Of a DNA stretch of 64,000 bases, positions 11,891-20,794 are shown piece by piece. Location: NCBI GenBank assembly GCA_958009055.1, contig OY253657.1, forward strand, positions 458,501 through 522,500. Reading direction: 5' to 3'. This stretch comes from Choricystis sp. odSpoLacu1. Taxonomy: Eukaryota; Chlorophyta; Trebouxiophyceae. Position 1 is the stretch's first letter. Each line of letters starts with the position of its first letter. The notes beneath the pieces are model-generated. The model searched no databases. It worked only from the letters and a program-made list of their open reading frames with translations, and was not told the origin of the DNA. The position numbers and the translations under genes were made by a program.

Positions 11891-12712
11891 CTACAGCTTG
11901 CTCTTCTTGGCGGCCAGCCGCTCCATGACCTCCTTCAACGCGGCCACGGTGGAAGGGGAGGAGAGCACTTTCCACGCGCCGTCCGCCTCGCCGGGAGCAA
12001 ACGCTGCCCACTCCCTCGCAAAGTCGCCCCTCTCCCGCGTCTTCATGATGGCGCGCGCGCCGTCGGGCAGGGCCAGGGCGGCGGCAGCGGCAGCAGAGGC
12101 GGCAGCATCAAGTTGTGAGGGGGGGACGACAGCGTCCGCCAACCCAGCGGCAAGCGCGGCAGCCGGCCTCAGCATCGTCGCCCGCAGGCACGCCCTCTCG
12201 GCGGGGCCCGCCCCCATGACGCGGCCCATGAGCGCTTGCCAGAACTGGGGGACGGGGATGCCGAGAGCGACTTCATTGAGGCCGATGGCGGCGGACGGGA
12301 CGTCCGCGAGAATCCTCACGTCGCACGCCAACGCCAGCGCGCACCCGCCCGCGGGGCAGGCGCCCCTCACTGCCGCCACGGTGACGAGGGGGGAGGCGCA
12401 CAGGCGGGCGAGGAACGTGTTTTGGAGGACCCAGAAGGCTTTGTAGCGGGCGGCGGTGGTCAAAGGCGCGTACAGTTCTTTGACGTCGTTGCCCGCGGTG
12501 AACACGTCCCGCTTCACTCCAGACGAGATGATGAGGGCGCGGGGGGCGCCCGGGCCTCCTGCAGCCCTCGCGGCCTCCACTTCGTCCAGGGCGGAAGTGA
12601 GTTCGGTCCAGAGAACGGAATCCATTGTGTTGACCGGCTCCCGGGCCAGCACGAGGGAGGCGACGCGGGTGCAGGGGTCGATGGAGAGGCGGGTGTGGAC
12701 GCGGGGAGCCAT
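11891..12712 (-). CDS. Enoyl-CoA isomerase/hydratase (crotonase superfamily, ECI1-like), peroxisomal
   Basis: A 273-residue intronless coding region. It has the crotonase fold landmarks AREPVNTMD, SGVKRDVFTAGNDVKEL (oxyanion-hole loop), RGACPAGGCALALACD and LNEVALGIPVPQFW. The CPAGG loop and LNE.LGI segment match dodecenoyl-CoA delta-3,delta-2 isomerases better than classical hydratases. The protein ends in Ser-Lys-Leu, a canonical peroxisomal targeting signal type 1, so it probably serves beta-oxidation of unsaturated fatty acids in peroxisomes. The start MAPRV at 12712 follows a pyrimidine-rich stretch ending in CAG, which suggests an intron in the 5' UTR with a donor near 12797. Confidence 0.9.
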   Translation of the reverse strand: MAPRVHTRLSIDPCTRVASLVLAREPVNTMDSVLWTELTSALDEVEAARAAGGPGAPRALIISSGVKRDVFTAGNDVKELYAPLTTAARYKAFWVLQNTFLARLCASPLVTVAAVRGACPAGGCALALACDVRILADVPSAAIGLNEVALGIPVPQFWQALMGRVMGAGPAERACLRATMLRPAAALAAGLADAVVPPSQLDAAASAAAAAALALPDGARAIMKTRERGDFAREWAAFAPGEADGAWKVLSSPSTVAALKEVMERLAAKKSKL

Positions 12713-14308
12713 GGTGGAGGCTGGTGGGGGAAAGGGTGGGGGGAAGGGGGGGTGGTGGGAGGGGGCACACACACAAAGCCAACACCTCCCCCTCACCTCG
12801 CGGCGTGGGCCTTCTTTGGTGCCAGTGTGAGTGTGGGTGCAATTGTGCCCTCAGTTCAGGTCTCCAAAAACACGGCATTCTCCATGCCCGCCCCTGAAAA
12901 GGGGGGAGTCGGCAGAACGAAAGTTTTTAAGTGTCGTTGATGCATCGTCGGACACACACAACACACGTGCACAGAGCAAAAAGAAGGCACTCGCGCGCAC
13001 ATAAGAAAGGGGGGGATCGCGGTTTGCCTCCTCCCCCTACCCAAGGTTTCCTTTTTTTTTTGCGCTCCCGTCAAGAGTAGAAATGAAACCGTTTTGGTCA
13101 CTGGCCTTCCTGATAAAAGGCTTGCCTAGGTGTCCTAAGATATAATTGGTTTGTGTTTGAGTCATCGTCCGGGGCAAAAAGAGGAAACAGAGGCGGGGGG
13201 GGAAGGAGGGGAGGGTGTGCTCTCTCACTCGCCAACACGAGTCGGAAAGAACGCAGCGAATTGGTTCGTGTGTTTCGGCAGAAGAATGTGAATACAAAAG
13301 ACTCCGTTAGGAATGGTGTTTTTCGTCCTTCTCGTGAGGTGGTGTCAACATGGGGGCGGGGGAAGAGGGGGTGGTTACCTGTGGGCCGACCACGGTGTGT
13401 TCGTGTCGTGTGCCTGTGTGAAAAAAGAGGAGGGTTTCAAAACGTGAAACAATGAACATGGAGTCAAAGCTCTCCACCCCACAATGATGTGTCCGCCGCG
13501 CGCTGGGCGCAGCCGCCCTGGAACGGGCGGCCGCGCGCAAAAAACACGCGGCCGTGTTACTCTGCCAGGAGTGAAAATGAAAAGGTGTTTTTCGTTTCGG
13601 GGCACTAGAATCAGCTCAGATCCGGGCGTGGTGTACGCCCGGCGGTGTCGCAGTGTGCACGGAGGATAACCCTGGCGTGTGGTTGGGGGTGGGGGAAAGG
13701 GGGTGCGGCGGGAGGCCGCACCCCCACGACCGTCACCCTTGTTTGTTTTCGTTCCGCCCTCCCCTCGTCCCCTCAGCCACGAATTTGCTTGTGTTTGACC
13801 GCCATGTGAAAAAGGCAGATCTCAAAGATTAATAATAAATGTGTGTGACCATCACGGGGGGGAGGCGGGGGGGGGGGAGGCGTTGGGAGAGTGCGAGACA
13901 ACACGGGCCGCCGACGCGCACGGAGCCAAAGCGTCGGGTGGCGCGTGTGTGTGCTCGGCACGCCCGGCGCCCAGGCGTGCGGGTTGTGTGTGTGTGTGAT
14001 TACCCTGACCACGGGGTGTGTCGTGCGCGCGGGCGCGGCGGGGGGGAGGAGGCAAACAACGCCGAGCAAAAACGACGTCGGGATTGTGTTTGCATTGCGA
14101 CAAAAGTTTTTTCTTTGTTTCTTCTTCGCCGAACAAAAGCGGCGCGCCGTCGCTGCAGCAGGCGAGGACGCGTGCGCTCCCTTCTTGACTCTCCACGCAC
14201 GCACGCGCAAGTGCACCAGGGCGAGGGACACGCTCACACACACAAAACCGTCGCGTGCTATCGAAGGACGACCGGCGCGCCCCACTTTCTTCTAGCTGGG
14301 CGCCCCCA
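12713..14308. other. Longest gap without a recognised protein gene (1.6 kb)
   Basis: Lies between the divergent starts of the isomerase and LSM8 genes. It is visibly less GC-rich than its surroundings, with AT-rich patches at about 13040-13170, 13240-13330 and 13780-13845. Short open stretches with unusual AT-rich codons occur in both strands; one, at 13777-13832, has a good acceptor and ends in KKADLKD-stop. None is long or familiar enough to call a gene. I looked for tRNA boxes and for conserved cores of the spliceosomal snRNAs and U3, and found none. The stretch also contains the hairpin cluster listed separately. Confidence 0.5.
13507..13725. repeat. Cluster of four strong hairpin-forming inverted repeats
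   Basis: Four perfect or nearly perfect inverted repeats within 220 bp. At 13507-13536, GCGC plus GCCGCCC pairs with GGGCGGC plus GCGC around loop TGGAAC, with one A/C mismatch. At 13543-13558, AACACG pairs with CGTGTT. At 13622-13642, CCGGGCG pairs with CGCCCGG around a 7-nt loop. At 13699-13725, GGGGGTGCGG pairs with CCGCACCCCC around a 7-nt loop. A G-rich tract able to form a quadruplex precedes the last. The cluster could be a structured non-coding RNA or a regulatory region. No known RNA family was recognised. Confidence 0.5.
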
Positions 14309-14712
14309 ATGTCGGGCGGCGAGACGAGCCTGGCGTCTCTGGTGGACAGTGAGTGTGGGCTGGTGTGGGGAGGCTGTGTGTTGTGAAGAGGTGGAGCGTG
14401 TGCGCGTTTCTGCCGTTTTCCAACCCACCCTCTCACCTCCCCTCCCCAGCCGTCGTCACCGTCGTCTGCAACGATGGCCGCGTCCTCATCGGCACGCTGC
14501 GCGGGTTCGACCAGGCCACCAACCTGGTGCTGGCCGACGCGACGGAGCGCGTGTTTTCGGCGTCGGCGGGGGTGGACGCGCTCCCCCTGGGCGGCTTGCA
14601 CGTGGTCCGCGGCGACAACGTTGCCCTCGTGGGCGACACGGACGCCGCGGCCGACGCAGCGGTGGACTGGGGGGCGGTGCGGGCGCACCCACTGCCCCCC
14701 GTGACGCACTGA
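14309..14712 (+). CDS. LSM8: U6 snRNA-associated Sm-like protein LSm8
   Basis: Two exons, 14309-14348 and 14450-14712, 100 aa. The Sm1 motif region reads CNDGRVLIGTLRGFDQATNLVLADATERVFS and the Sm2 motif reads LGGLHVVRGDNVALVGD. These blocks, the length and the C-terminal LPPVTH match LSm8 orthologues. LSm8 distinguishes the nuclear LSm2-8 ring, which binds the U6 snRNA 3' end for splicing, from the cytoplasmic LSm1-7 ring. The first intron lies just inside the start, after LASLVD. Confidence 0.95.
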
Positions 14713-15164
14713 GAGGGGGAGGGAGACCTGCCGCCCCCCCCTTCTCCGGCGCGCCCGAGGACGCGGCTGCCCGCGGGTGCCAGCGTGGGCAGCCGTGCAG
14801 GGGCTGCCCCTGCGTGGCGCCCCTCCAAGACGGTGGACGCCGTCTCACGCCAGCGGCCCTGCCCACTGACCCAAGTCCAAGAGACCGCCATCTGTTCGAA
14901 GGCGTGTGCGTTTGTCACGTTTGTGACCAAGGGGCGCAGCTCGCAGGACTTCATGGACGCCGACTTTTGCACACTGTTGAAAAAAACCGTTTCTTACTTT
15001 TTCCCTGCCCCCCTTCCCCCTGCCTCTGATCGCACCGGCTTCCACCTGTCCCTGCCGTACGTGGTGCGCGTGCTGAGCCTCTGCGACGAATCGCTGCGCC
15101 GAGCGTGGTTTCCCATCTCTACACCGCAGCAAGGGAAACGCGACGCCCCGACGATTGCTTTGTC

Positions 15165-15191
15165 CTATGGCCCCACGACGTGGGGCCATAG
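15165..15191. repeat. Perfect 12-bp inverted repeat with 3-nt loop
   Basis: CTATGGCCCCAC and its exact reverse complement GTGGGGCCATAG are separated by GAC. Such a long perfect palindrome is unusual in this window and lies outside any recognised gene. It could be a cruciform-forming site, the terminus or centre of a small mobile element, or part of a non-coding RNA. Confidence 0.85.
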
Positions 15192-15552
15192 TCCCCGAGT
15201 CCCCACGAAAGCAGGGCTGCGCCTGGTCAAAGCCATCGACGTGCTACAGAAGGAGAGGTGGAGGCGACGGAGACCCGCCTTTATCTTTTTTCACTGACCT
15301 GCTCCCGATTTTTAACTACGAACCCTCGACGCTGATGGATTGGCTGAAGTCTGGGCTGGGTACCCTCCGCTACCAGCGCAAGGCCTCGACCCCATGAGAG
15401 AGAGAGAGAGTGCGCACACCCCGCCCATGGTTTGAGTGTAACAAGAAAAAGATGGGGTCCAAACGGCCCCGCCTGCCCACAATCGTCACACTTCTCACGT
15501 CGTTTTTTTCCTCCACCGCGTCCTTGTCCCTCTGTCACACAGCTCTACCCTC

Positions 15553-15717
15553 ACATATATGGTCGCACGTCTCCCGCAGCAGGGTGCGCGCGTAGGGGTC
15601 GTACCGGAACGCGGGAGTGCGCGGGTTGGCAATCATCAGGGCCTCCATGTGGAAGCGCCCGTCGGCGATGAACACAATGGCATCGATGCCTGCGCTCAAA
15701 CCCGCCTCCAGCACGGT
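15553..15717 (-). pseudogene. Orphan DPH1-like exon fragment (diphthamide synthase subunit)
   Basis: The minus strand reads [19 protein letters not shown], then [12 protein letters not shown], then [21 protein letters not shown]. This matches the conserved middle of 2-(3-amino-3-carboxypropyl)histidine synthase subunit 1 (family pattern DGRFHLEAxMIANP followed by AFRYDPY). It ends at a GTGAGG donor-like site. Neither the upstream third of DPH1 nor its C-terminal part, with its later iron-sulfur ligand region, is found around it. Upstream lies the COQ6 gene on the same strand. I therefore read it as a relic of a duplicated or transposed gene. A functional split gene with distant exons cannot be excluded. 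Confidence 0.65.
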
Positions 15718-15795
15718 GTGTGTGTGTTTTGTAACTTTTTCGAGAAAAAAAAAAACCTATTGCAAAACCCTCTGAAAACACAACCTTATTTGTGC

Positions 15796-17361
15796 TCACC
15801 CCGACGCGTACCGCACCACCGCCGCCCGCAGGGGGGGCAGGGCGTCCACAGCGGCCAGCCCCAGGCCGCGCAGGGAGGCGAGGGGTCCAGTCTGGGGGCC
15901 AAACACTGTGCTCAGGCCATCCAACGCCACCTGCATCCCCCTCGCCGCCGCGCGGCGGGGCTCGTCGTACTTGGCTGCCAGCCAGGCGTCATCCCCCGGG
16001 TCCACCCCCGCCCGGGCGCCGGCGGCCAGGGTGGAGGCCAGGGCGGCCGCGTCGGAGAAGCCCAGGTTGGCGCCCTGCCCTGCGAGAGGGTGCACCGCGC
16101 GCGCAGCATCCCCGACCAGGGCGACGCGGGGGGCGACGTACCGCCCTGCAGCCAGCAGGCGCAGCGGGAAGGACGCGGGTGAGGGCGCCCCGGGCAGGGG
16201 GAGGACGCGGGGAGGGGGGTGGTAGCGCCCGTGGCGCGGCGGCGGGCCGTGTGAGAACGCCGCGTCCACCGCCGCCGCAAAGGCCGCCCCATCCATCGCC
16301 GTCAGCTGAGCCGCGACAGACGGCCGCACCGTCCACACGACCCCCGACGCGCCGCCTCGCAACGGGAGGAGGGCGAGGGGGCCGCCCTCGAGGAAGCGCT
16401 GCCACGCGGTGGAATGGGTTTCAAGTGTCGCCACTGTCGCCACGACAGCGCACCGGCCGTACCCGTGGCCGTACGTGCGCAGGCCCGCCGCGGCCCGCAC
16501 GCGGGAGGCCGCGCCGTCGGCCCCCACGACGAGGCGTGCGGTGAGGGAGCGGCCGTCGGCGAGGGTGGCGCGGGCAAGGGGGACGCCGGCCGCCCTGCGG
16601 CCGGAGTAAGGGGGCAGCACCAACTCACGCAACTCTCCCCCCCACGCTTCGGCCGGGGGGTAGGGGGAGGACCGGGCGGCAGCTAGGAGGGCCCGCACGA
16701 TGGCGTCGTTGTCGGCGACGTGGCCCAGGACGGAGGAGGAAGGAGTGGAGGAGGAGGAAGAAGAAGAGGGTGAAGGCGCGGCGTCCACGCCCGCCCCGGG
16801 CCACCACCCTCCCCCCCGATCCGCCGCTTCGTAGCGCACGCACCCGCCCCCTCCCTGCGTCGCGTCCCACACCTGCATCGCGTCAAAGGGGGAAGCGGCG
16901 CCGGTTGGGGGGGCGAGAGATGGCCACGCGCCGACACGAGAAAGCAGCGCAGTGGACGCGGGCGCGAGTGTCGACACCCGCAGCGGGGGGATCGGAGGTA
17001 GGGGGGTGGCTAGATCGGGGGCGGGAGCGCGGTCGGTCACGAGGACGGACAGGTGGCGGGTGGCGGGGGACGTGGCTGGGGAGGGAGGGAGGGGAGGGTT
17101 AAGAAAAACCGCGCGTCGATAGAAAAACTGCGCGTCGATAAACAAAAAACGAATGTCGGGCGCTCTCACGCTCGTCCTGCCCCTCCACACACACACACAC
17201 TCACCCAGTTCAGCCGCCAGTGACAAACCAACCATGGAGCCGCCCACGATGAGGACGTCTACCGTGTCGTCGGTGGGGGGCGACGCATGCGGCGACGCGG
17301 CGGCGTGCACCGCGGTCGCCAGCGAGCGCGCGCTGGCGCGGGCGGCTGTGGAGGTTAGCAT
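15796..17361 (-). CDS. COQ6: Ubiquinone biosynthesis flavin monooxygenase COQ6 (UbiH/COQ6 family), mitochondrial
   Basis: FAD-dependent hydroxylase of the ubiquinone ring (C5 position in characterised COQ6). Exons 17205-17361 and 15796-17075, 478 aa. The start MLTSTAARASARSL gives an Arg/Ser/Ala-rich mitochondrial presequence. FAD-binding motifs are DVLIVGGSMVGLSLA (Rossmann start), LVVGADGAASRVR (DG motif) and VALVGDAARAVHPLAGQGAN (GD motif with the usual GQGxNxG). An internal Ser-rich linker is lineage-specific. The downstream gene on the same strand ends 180 bp upstream of this start. Confidence 0.92.
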   Translation of the reverse strand: MLTSTAARASARSLATAVHAAASPHASPPTDDTVDVLIVGGSMVGLSLAAELGECVCVWRGRTSVRAPDIRFLFIDAQFFYRRAVFLNPPLPPSPATSPATRHLSVLVTDRAPAPDLATPLPPIPPLRVSTLAPASTALLSRVGAWPSLAPPTGAASPFDAMQVWDATQGGGGCVRYEAADRGGGWWPGAGVDAAPSPSSSSSSSTPSSSVLGHVADNDAIVRALLAAARSSPYPPAEAWGGELRELVLPPYSGRRAAGVPLARATLADGRSLTARLVVGADGAASRVRAAAGLRTYGHGYGRCAVVATVATLETHSTAWQRFLEGGPLALLPLRGGASGVVWTVRPSVAAQLTAMDGAAFAAAVDAAFSHGPPPRHGRYHPPPRVLPLPGAPSPASFPLRLLAAGRYVAPRVALVGDAARAVHPLAGQGANLGFSDAAALASTLAAGARAGVDPGDDAWLAAKYDEPRRAAARGMQVALDGLSTVFGPQTGPLASLRGLGLAAVDALPPLRAAVVRYASG

Positions 17362-17540
17362 TGGTGCTGTGGGGAAGGCAATGCGGGGGAAATGGCGAGG
17401 GAGCGAGGGCCGCCCCAGTCGCGAAAACAAAACAAAACGCGCGGGCGTTGTGTTTTAACCTCGTTCCTCTTTCCCTGTCTTCACAAACCACCCGGAGGAC
17501 GGTCACCAGAGAGTCGTCCACACAATCTGCACTAAAACAT

Positions 17541-19701
17541 CTACCACACTCCCCTGAAAAATTGGGGCGGCGGCCCCGTCCGCGCGGCGGCGACGGCGGC
17601 CACCACAGCGGTCAGCTCTCCCTCACCACACGCCGCCACCGCCCCCTCCGCCGCGCTGCGGCCGGGCGTGGACCACGCCCGCGTGCTCAGTTCACCGCGC
17701 AGCGCAGCCGCCGCGCTCGTCGCGGCTGCAGTGGCGGTCGCGCCGTCGCCAGCCGCGCGCGCGGCGGCCGCGGCGAGCGCGCGCGCGCGGCGCACCACCG
17801 CGCCGCGATCGACAGGCTAGCCGCGTCAGACGGCAGCAGGGCGTGCCACGCGTCTGCTGCGATGGCGGCAGCTGCGGCCGCGGCGGCCGCGTGGCGTGCA
17901 GAGACGGCGGGGGCGGCAGCTGCAGCCGCAGCATCCGCGGCACACACTGCCCGCGCGTCCAGCGTCGCTGCCTGCACGTACGAATGGTGGTGTGCCAGCC
18001 GTGTGCTGGGTCCATCCGCTGCCTCGAGGGCAGCCGCCGCGATCGCCAGCGCGCCCGCGGCGGCCGCGCCAGTGGGTGCTGCTGCGGCATCGAGAGTCGC
18101 TGCTGCTGCCGCCACGAACGCTCCCTGCCGCGCGTCCAGGCGCGCGCCCGCGGTGGCGGCACGCAGCAGTCCCGCCACGGCGGCGGGCGCGCCCTCGGGC
18201 GAGGCGGCCGCGGAGAGGTGGAGGCAGGCGACGCGCGCGGACGAGGCGACTGTCGCTGCTGCCGACAGTACGGCCGCCAGGTCGGCCGGCCGCCCCGCCA
18301 GCAGAGGCAGCAGCGGTTGCAGCGGTGTCAGGACGCCAGCGTGTAGACACACGGCAGCACGGGTGGCCGCCCAGCCGGCGTTGGGTGATGGCGCAGCCGG
18401 TGCCCACGCCGCCCCCGCGCGCGCCGCGCGCCGCAGCGCGCCGCTCGGAACGCTCGCGTCAGCGATGGCAGCGTCTAAAGCAACCGTGTAAGCCTCCAGC
18501 CCGGCGGCGACGGCGGCGGGCGGGGCTTCAGGCAGGGCTGCGAGGAGAGCACGTGCCGCGACGCGCGCGCGCGCGCCCCGAGCCCGCGCGGCCCGCGCGC
18601 CAGGAGCGCCGCCAGCCGCCCCCCCGCCACCGCTGCCGTCACTTCACAGTCTGGCGTGGCCCAAGCAAGGCAAGCGGCGGCGCCGGCGAGAGAGGTGGGA
18701 GTGTCCAAGGCACGCGAGGCCGCCGCGGCCGCGTCGACCGCGGCGGGTGAATGAGCCCACCCCCACCTTTCCGCCGCGGCCAGCAGGCGGGCTCCCGCCC
18801 ACCGCGTGGCCGTGGCGTCTGCTTCCAAGGCAGCGACGGCGGCGGACACCAAGACGGCTGCAGTCACAGCGCGCGGCGCGCCGACCGCGGCCGCGCGCGG
18901 TGCGAGCGCGGCGGCCCCCGCCAACGCGGCCGCCGGCTCCACAGCCGCCGCGGCCGCCAGCACATCTAGTGCTTCACTCGGCAGGGCGACACCGAGGCGG
19001 GCGGCAGAGACCGCCAGCGCGGCCGCGGTGGCGGCGGCGGGGGCGCCGGCTGTGGTTGCGCCCTTGAGAGCGGAGCGCACGCAGGCCAGTGCGTCGCTCG
19101 CGTCGCTGGGCGTGGTGCCGCAAAATCCCAGCAGCCTCGCTGTCGCCACTGCTGTCGCCGGCGGCGTGGCTGGCGACGCCAGCAGCGCGGTCGCCGCGCG
19201 TGCGGCTGCAGGCGCAAAGCCAGGGGCGATCGGAGCCAGTTCACCCGCCGCAGCCGCAGCCGCGACCGCAGTGCCGACGTCGGACGACGCCAGCGCGGAG
19301 AGCAGGCGGGCGCGAGCCTCCAGGTTGGCGACGAGCAGGGGGGAGAGAGCGCCCACGAGACGGACGGCACCTGCCGCGCGTCGCGCATCCGTTGATCCTG
19401 CTGCGACAAAGAGGGCCCGCCCCACGGCGGCGGCTGCCGCGGGCGGGATGGAGGCTTCCCGCCGCCTGGCCACAGCGGCTAACGCCGCCTCGGCCGCCGC
19501 GCGCGCACGCTCGGAGCGCGCGCCCGCGTGTGCGTCCGCGAGTCGCGCCACCGACGCCGCCAGGGCGCCGCCATCGTCGTGCGCAGACGATGACTGCCCA
19601 CGTGTCAACGCGTCCCCCAGGGCCAGCGCGGCCGCCGCCGCGGTGGGGGGGGCGGGCGCCGCGAGGTCGCGCAGGGCGGCGTCGACGGACGGGGCGGCCA
19701 T
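17541..19701 (-). CDS. Alanine-rich helical-repeat protein of unknown function (frame broken at two (CG)n runs)
   Basis: Starts MAAPSVDAALRDLAAP at 19701 and would be about 718 residues. It is dominated by Ala with regularly spaced Leu, Arg and Val, as in HEAT/ARM-type helical repeats; no family was recognised. Three long open segments cover it but lie in different frames. The switches fall on CG runs at 18562-18576 and 17777-17789. One CG unit fewer at each joins all three and makes the length a multiple of three. No introns were detected. The gene is divergent with the fibrillin gene. Function unknown; a scaffold or solenoid role is only suggested by composition. Confidence 0.65.
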
Positions 19702-19894
19702 TGGAGCGTATGTGTGCGTGTGGCAAGGACACGTAGGTGGAGGCCTAGTGTGTTTGCACAAACGCAGGTCTCGCGGGCTGGGGGGCCCGCCCGGCCCGAT
19801 TGACGAAAACACGAAAGCGCGAATGTGGGTCGGCACCGACGTTCACTCCAAACACCTGCGTCGGTGGGCGGTTGGCCGCCTGTTTGACTGCCGC

Positions 19895-19899
19895 ATTGG
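19895..19899 (-). promoter_or_regulatory. CCAAT box (reverse orientation) in a divergent promoter
   Basis: ATTGG on the plus strand, about 195 bp upstream of the helical-repeat gene's start and 65 bp upstream of the fibrillin start. CCAAT pentamers recur in several divergent intergenic spaces of this GC-rich window, consistent with NF-Y type sites. The regulatory role is inferred. Confidence 0.4.
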
Positions 19900-19903
19900 C
19901 TGC

Positions 19904-19907
<4 letters not shown>

Positions 19908-19950
<43 letters not shown>
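19908..19950. repeat. (CA)n microsatellite, about 21 units
   Basis: Uninterrupted alternating CA over 43 bp, ending 14 bp before the fibrillin start codon, so probably in its 5' UTR or core promoter. It resembles the CA-rich 3' ends of introns here, so an acceptor-like role in a 5' UTR intron is possible, though no CAG follows at once. Confidence 0.95.
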
Positions 19951-19952
<2 letters not shown>

Positions 19953-19964
19953 CTCGCCCACCCA

Positions 19965-20630
19965 ATGCTCGTCGCCCGGCCACCCCCACCCCCACTGACA
20001 GCGCGCCGCGCCGTGCGCCGTTCCCCGCGCCCCCCTTCCGCCGCCGCCACCGCCACCGCCGCCGCCATCACAGCCCTGCGTGATGCAGCCTGCGCTGTGC
20101 CTGACGCCGGCCTATTCGGCGCGCCAGCCCCCCTGCGCGACGCGGTGAACGCGGCTGTCGCAGCCGCAGAAGCAACCACCCCCCCCGGCGCCGCGCCCAC
20201 GTCCGCCCTGGCCGACCTGGACGGCGTGTGGCGCGTCCTGTACTCCACTGTGACGGTGACGGGGGCTCGCCGCACCCAGCTGGGGTTGAGGAGTGGCGCG
20301 GTGAGCGTGGCCCGCATGACCCAAACCCTGGACGCGGCCACCCGCACCGCCGTCAATGAGGTCGCGTTCACCATGCACTTTTTGGGGGGGGTTCCCGGCG
20401 CGCTGACCCTGACGGTGGCGTTCGAGCCGGCCTCTAAGACGCGCGTCGACATCACGCTCTCCGACGCGACGCTCTCGCCGTCCGCGCTGGACGCATTGAT
20501 GGGCCCCCGCATGGACATGCTGCTGGCCATCTTCAACCCGGCGGGCTGGCTGGACACCACGTTTGTGGGGGGGGGGGTGCGCGTGGGGCGCGACGAGTCT
20601 GGAAACGTTTTTGTTTTGGAGCGGATTTGA
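19965..20630 (+). CDS. Plastid lipid-associated protein / fibrillin (PAP family)
   Basis: A 221-residue intronless protein with an Arg/Pro/Ala-rich chloroplast transit peptide. The PAP/fibrillin lipocalin-like core is visible: LADLDGVWRVLYST, the central block MTQTLDAATRTAVNEV, and the C-terminal DESGNVFVLER, the family's diagnostic end. Fibrillins coat plastoglobules or bind thylakoids and affect plastoquinone and isoprenoid storage; the subfamily is not clear. It heads a run of four plus-strand genes with only 136-278 bp between them. A G11 run near 20566-20577 is in frame here. Confidence 0.88.
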   Translation: MLVARPPPPPLTARRAVRRSPRPPSAAATATAAAITALRDAACAVPDAGLFGAPAPLRDAVNAAVAAAEATTPPGAAPTSALADLDGVWRVLYSTVTVTGARRTQLGLRSGAVSVARMTQTLDAATRTAVNEVAFTMHFLGGVPGALTLTVAFEPASKTRVDITLSDATLSPSALDALMGPRMDMLLAIFNPAGWLDTTFVGGGVRVGRDESGNVFVLERI

Positions 20631-20794
20631 GACACTGGTTTTGTTTTGCACAGCACTGTTTGTAAAGCACAGAGAACACACACACACACACTGGCGATGT
20701 CGATCAACGCGGGCGGTGAGGGACAGGGTCACAGCTGGAGAGGGAGGGAAACGTTTTTTTTTTGCAAACCACAACGCGCCTTTTTTTTGCAAAC

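Larger units (their letters stand above)
14713..15795. other. Region of apparent sequence relics between LSM8 and COQ6
   Basis: About 1.1 kb between two convergent genes. It holds a 27-bp palindrome (15165-15191) and a DPH1-like exon on the minus strand, both listed separately. On the plus strand an open frame covers 14785-15297. It contains a less GC-biased, protein-like stretch (FVTFVTKGRSSQDF, then FHLSLPYVVRVLSL), and a second short one ends at 15397 (MDWLKSGLGTLRYQRK-stop). I recognise neither, and no transit peptide, intron structure or conserved motif supports a working gene. Confidence 0.45.

Noticed and set aside
13507..13725. Hairpins as CRISPR repeats or bacterial terminators
   Set aside because: The stems differ in sequence, have no regular spacing or spacers, and the genome is clearly eukaryotic.
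12850..14300. tRNA, snRNA or SRP RNA genes
   Set aside because: No A/B box pair, no U1-U6 conserved cores and no SRP loop motifs were seen, so only an unassigned structured region is reported.
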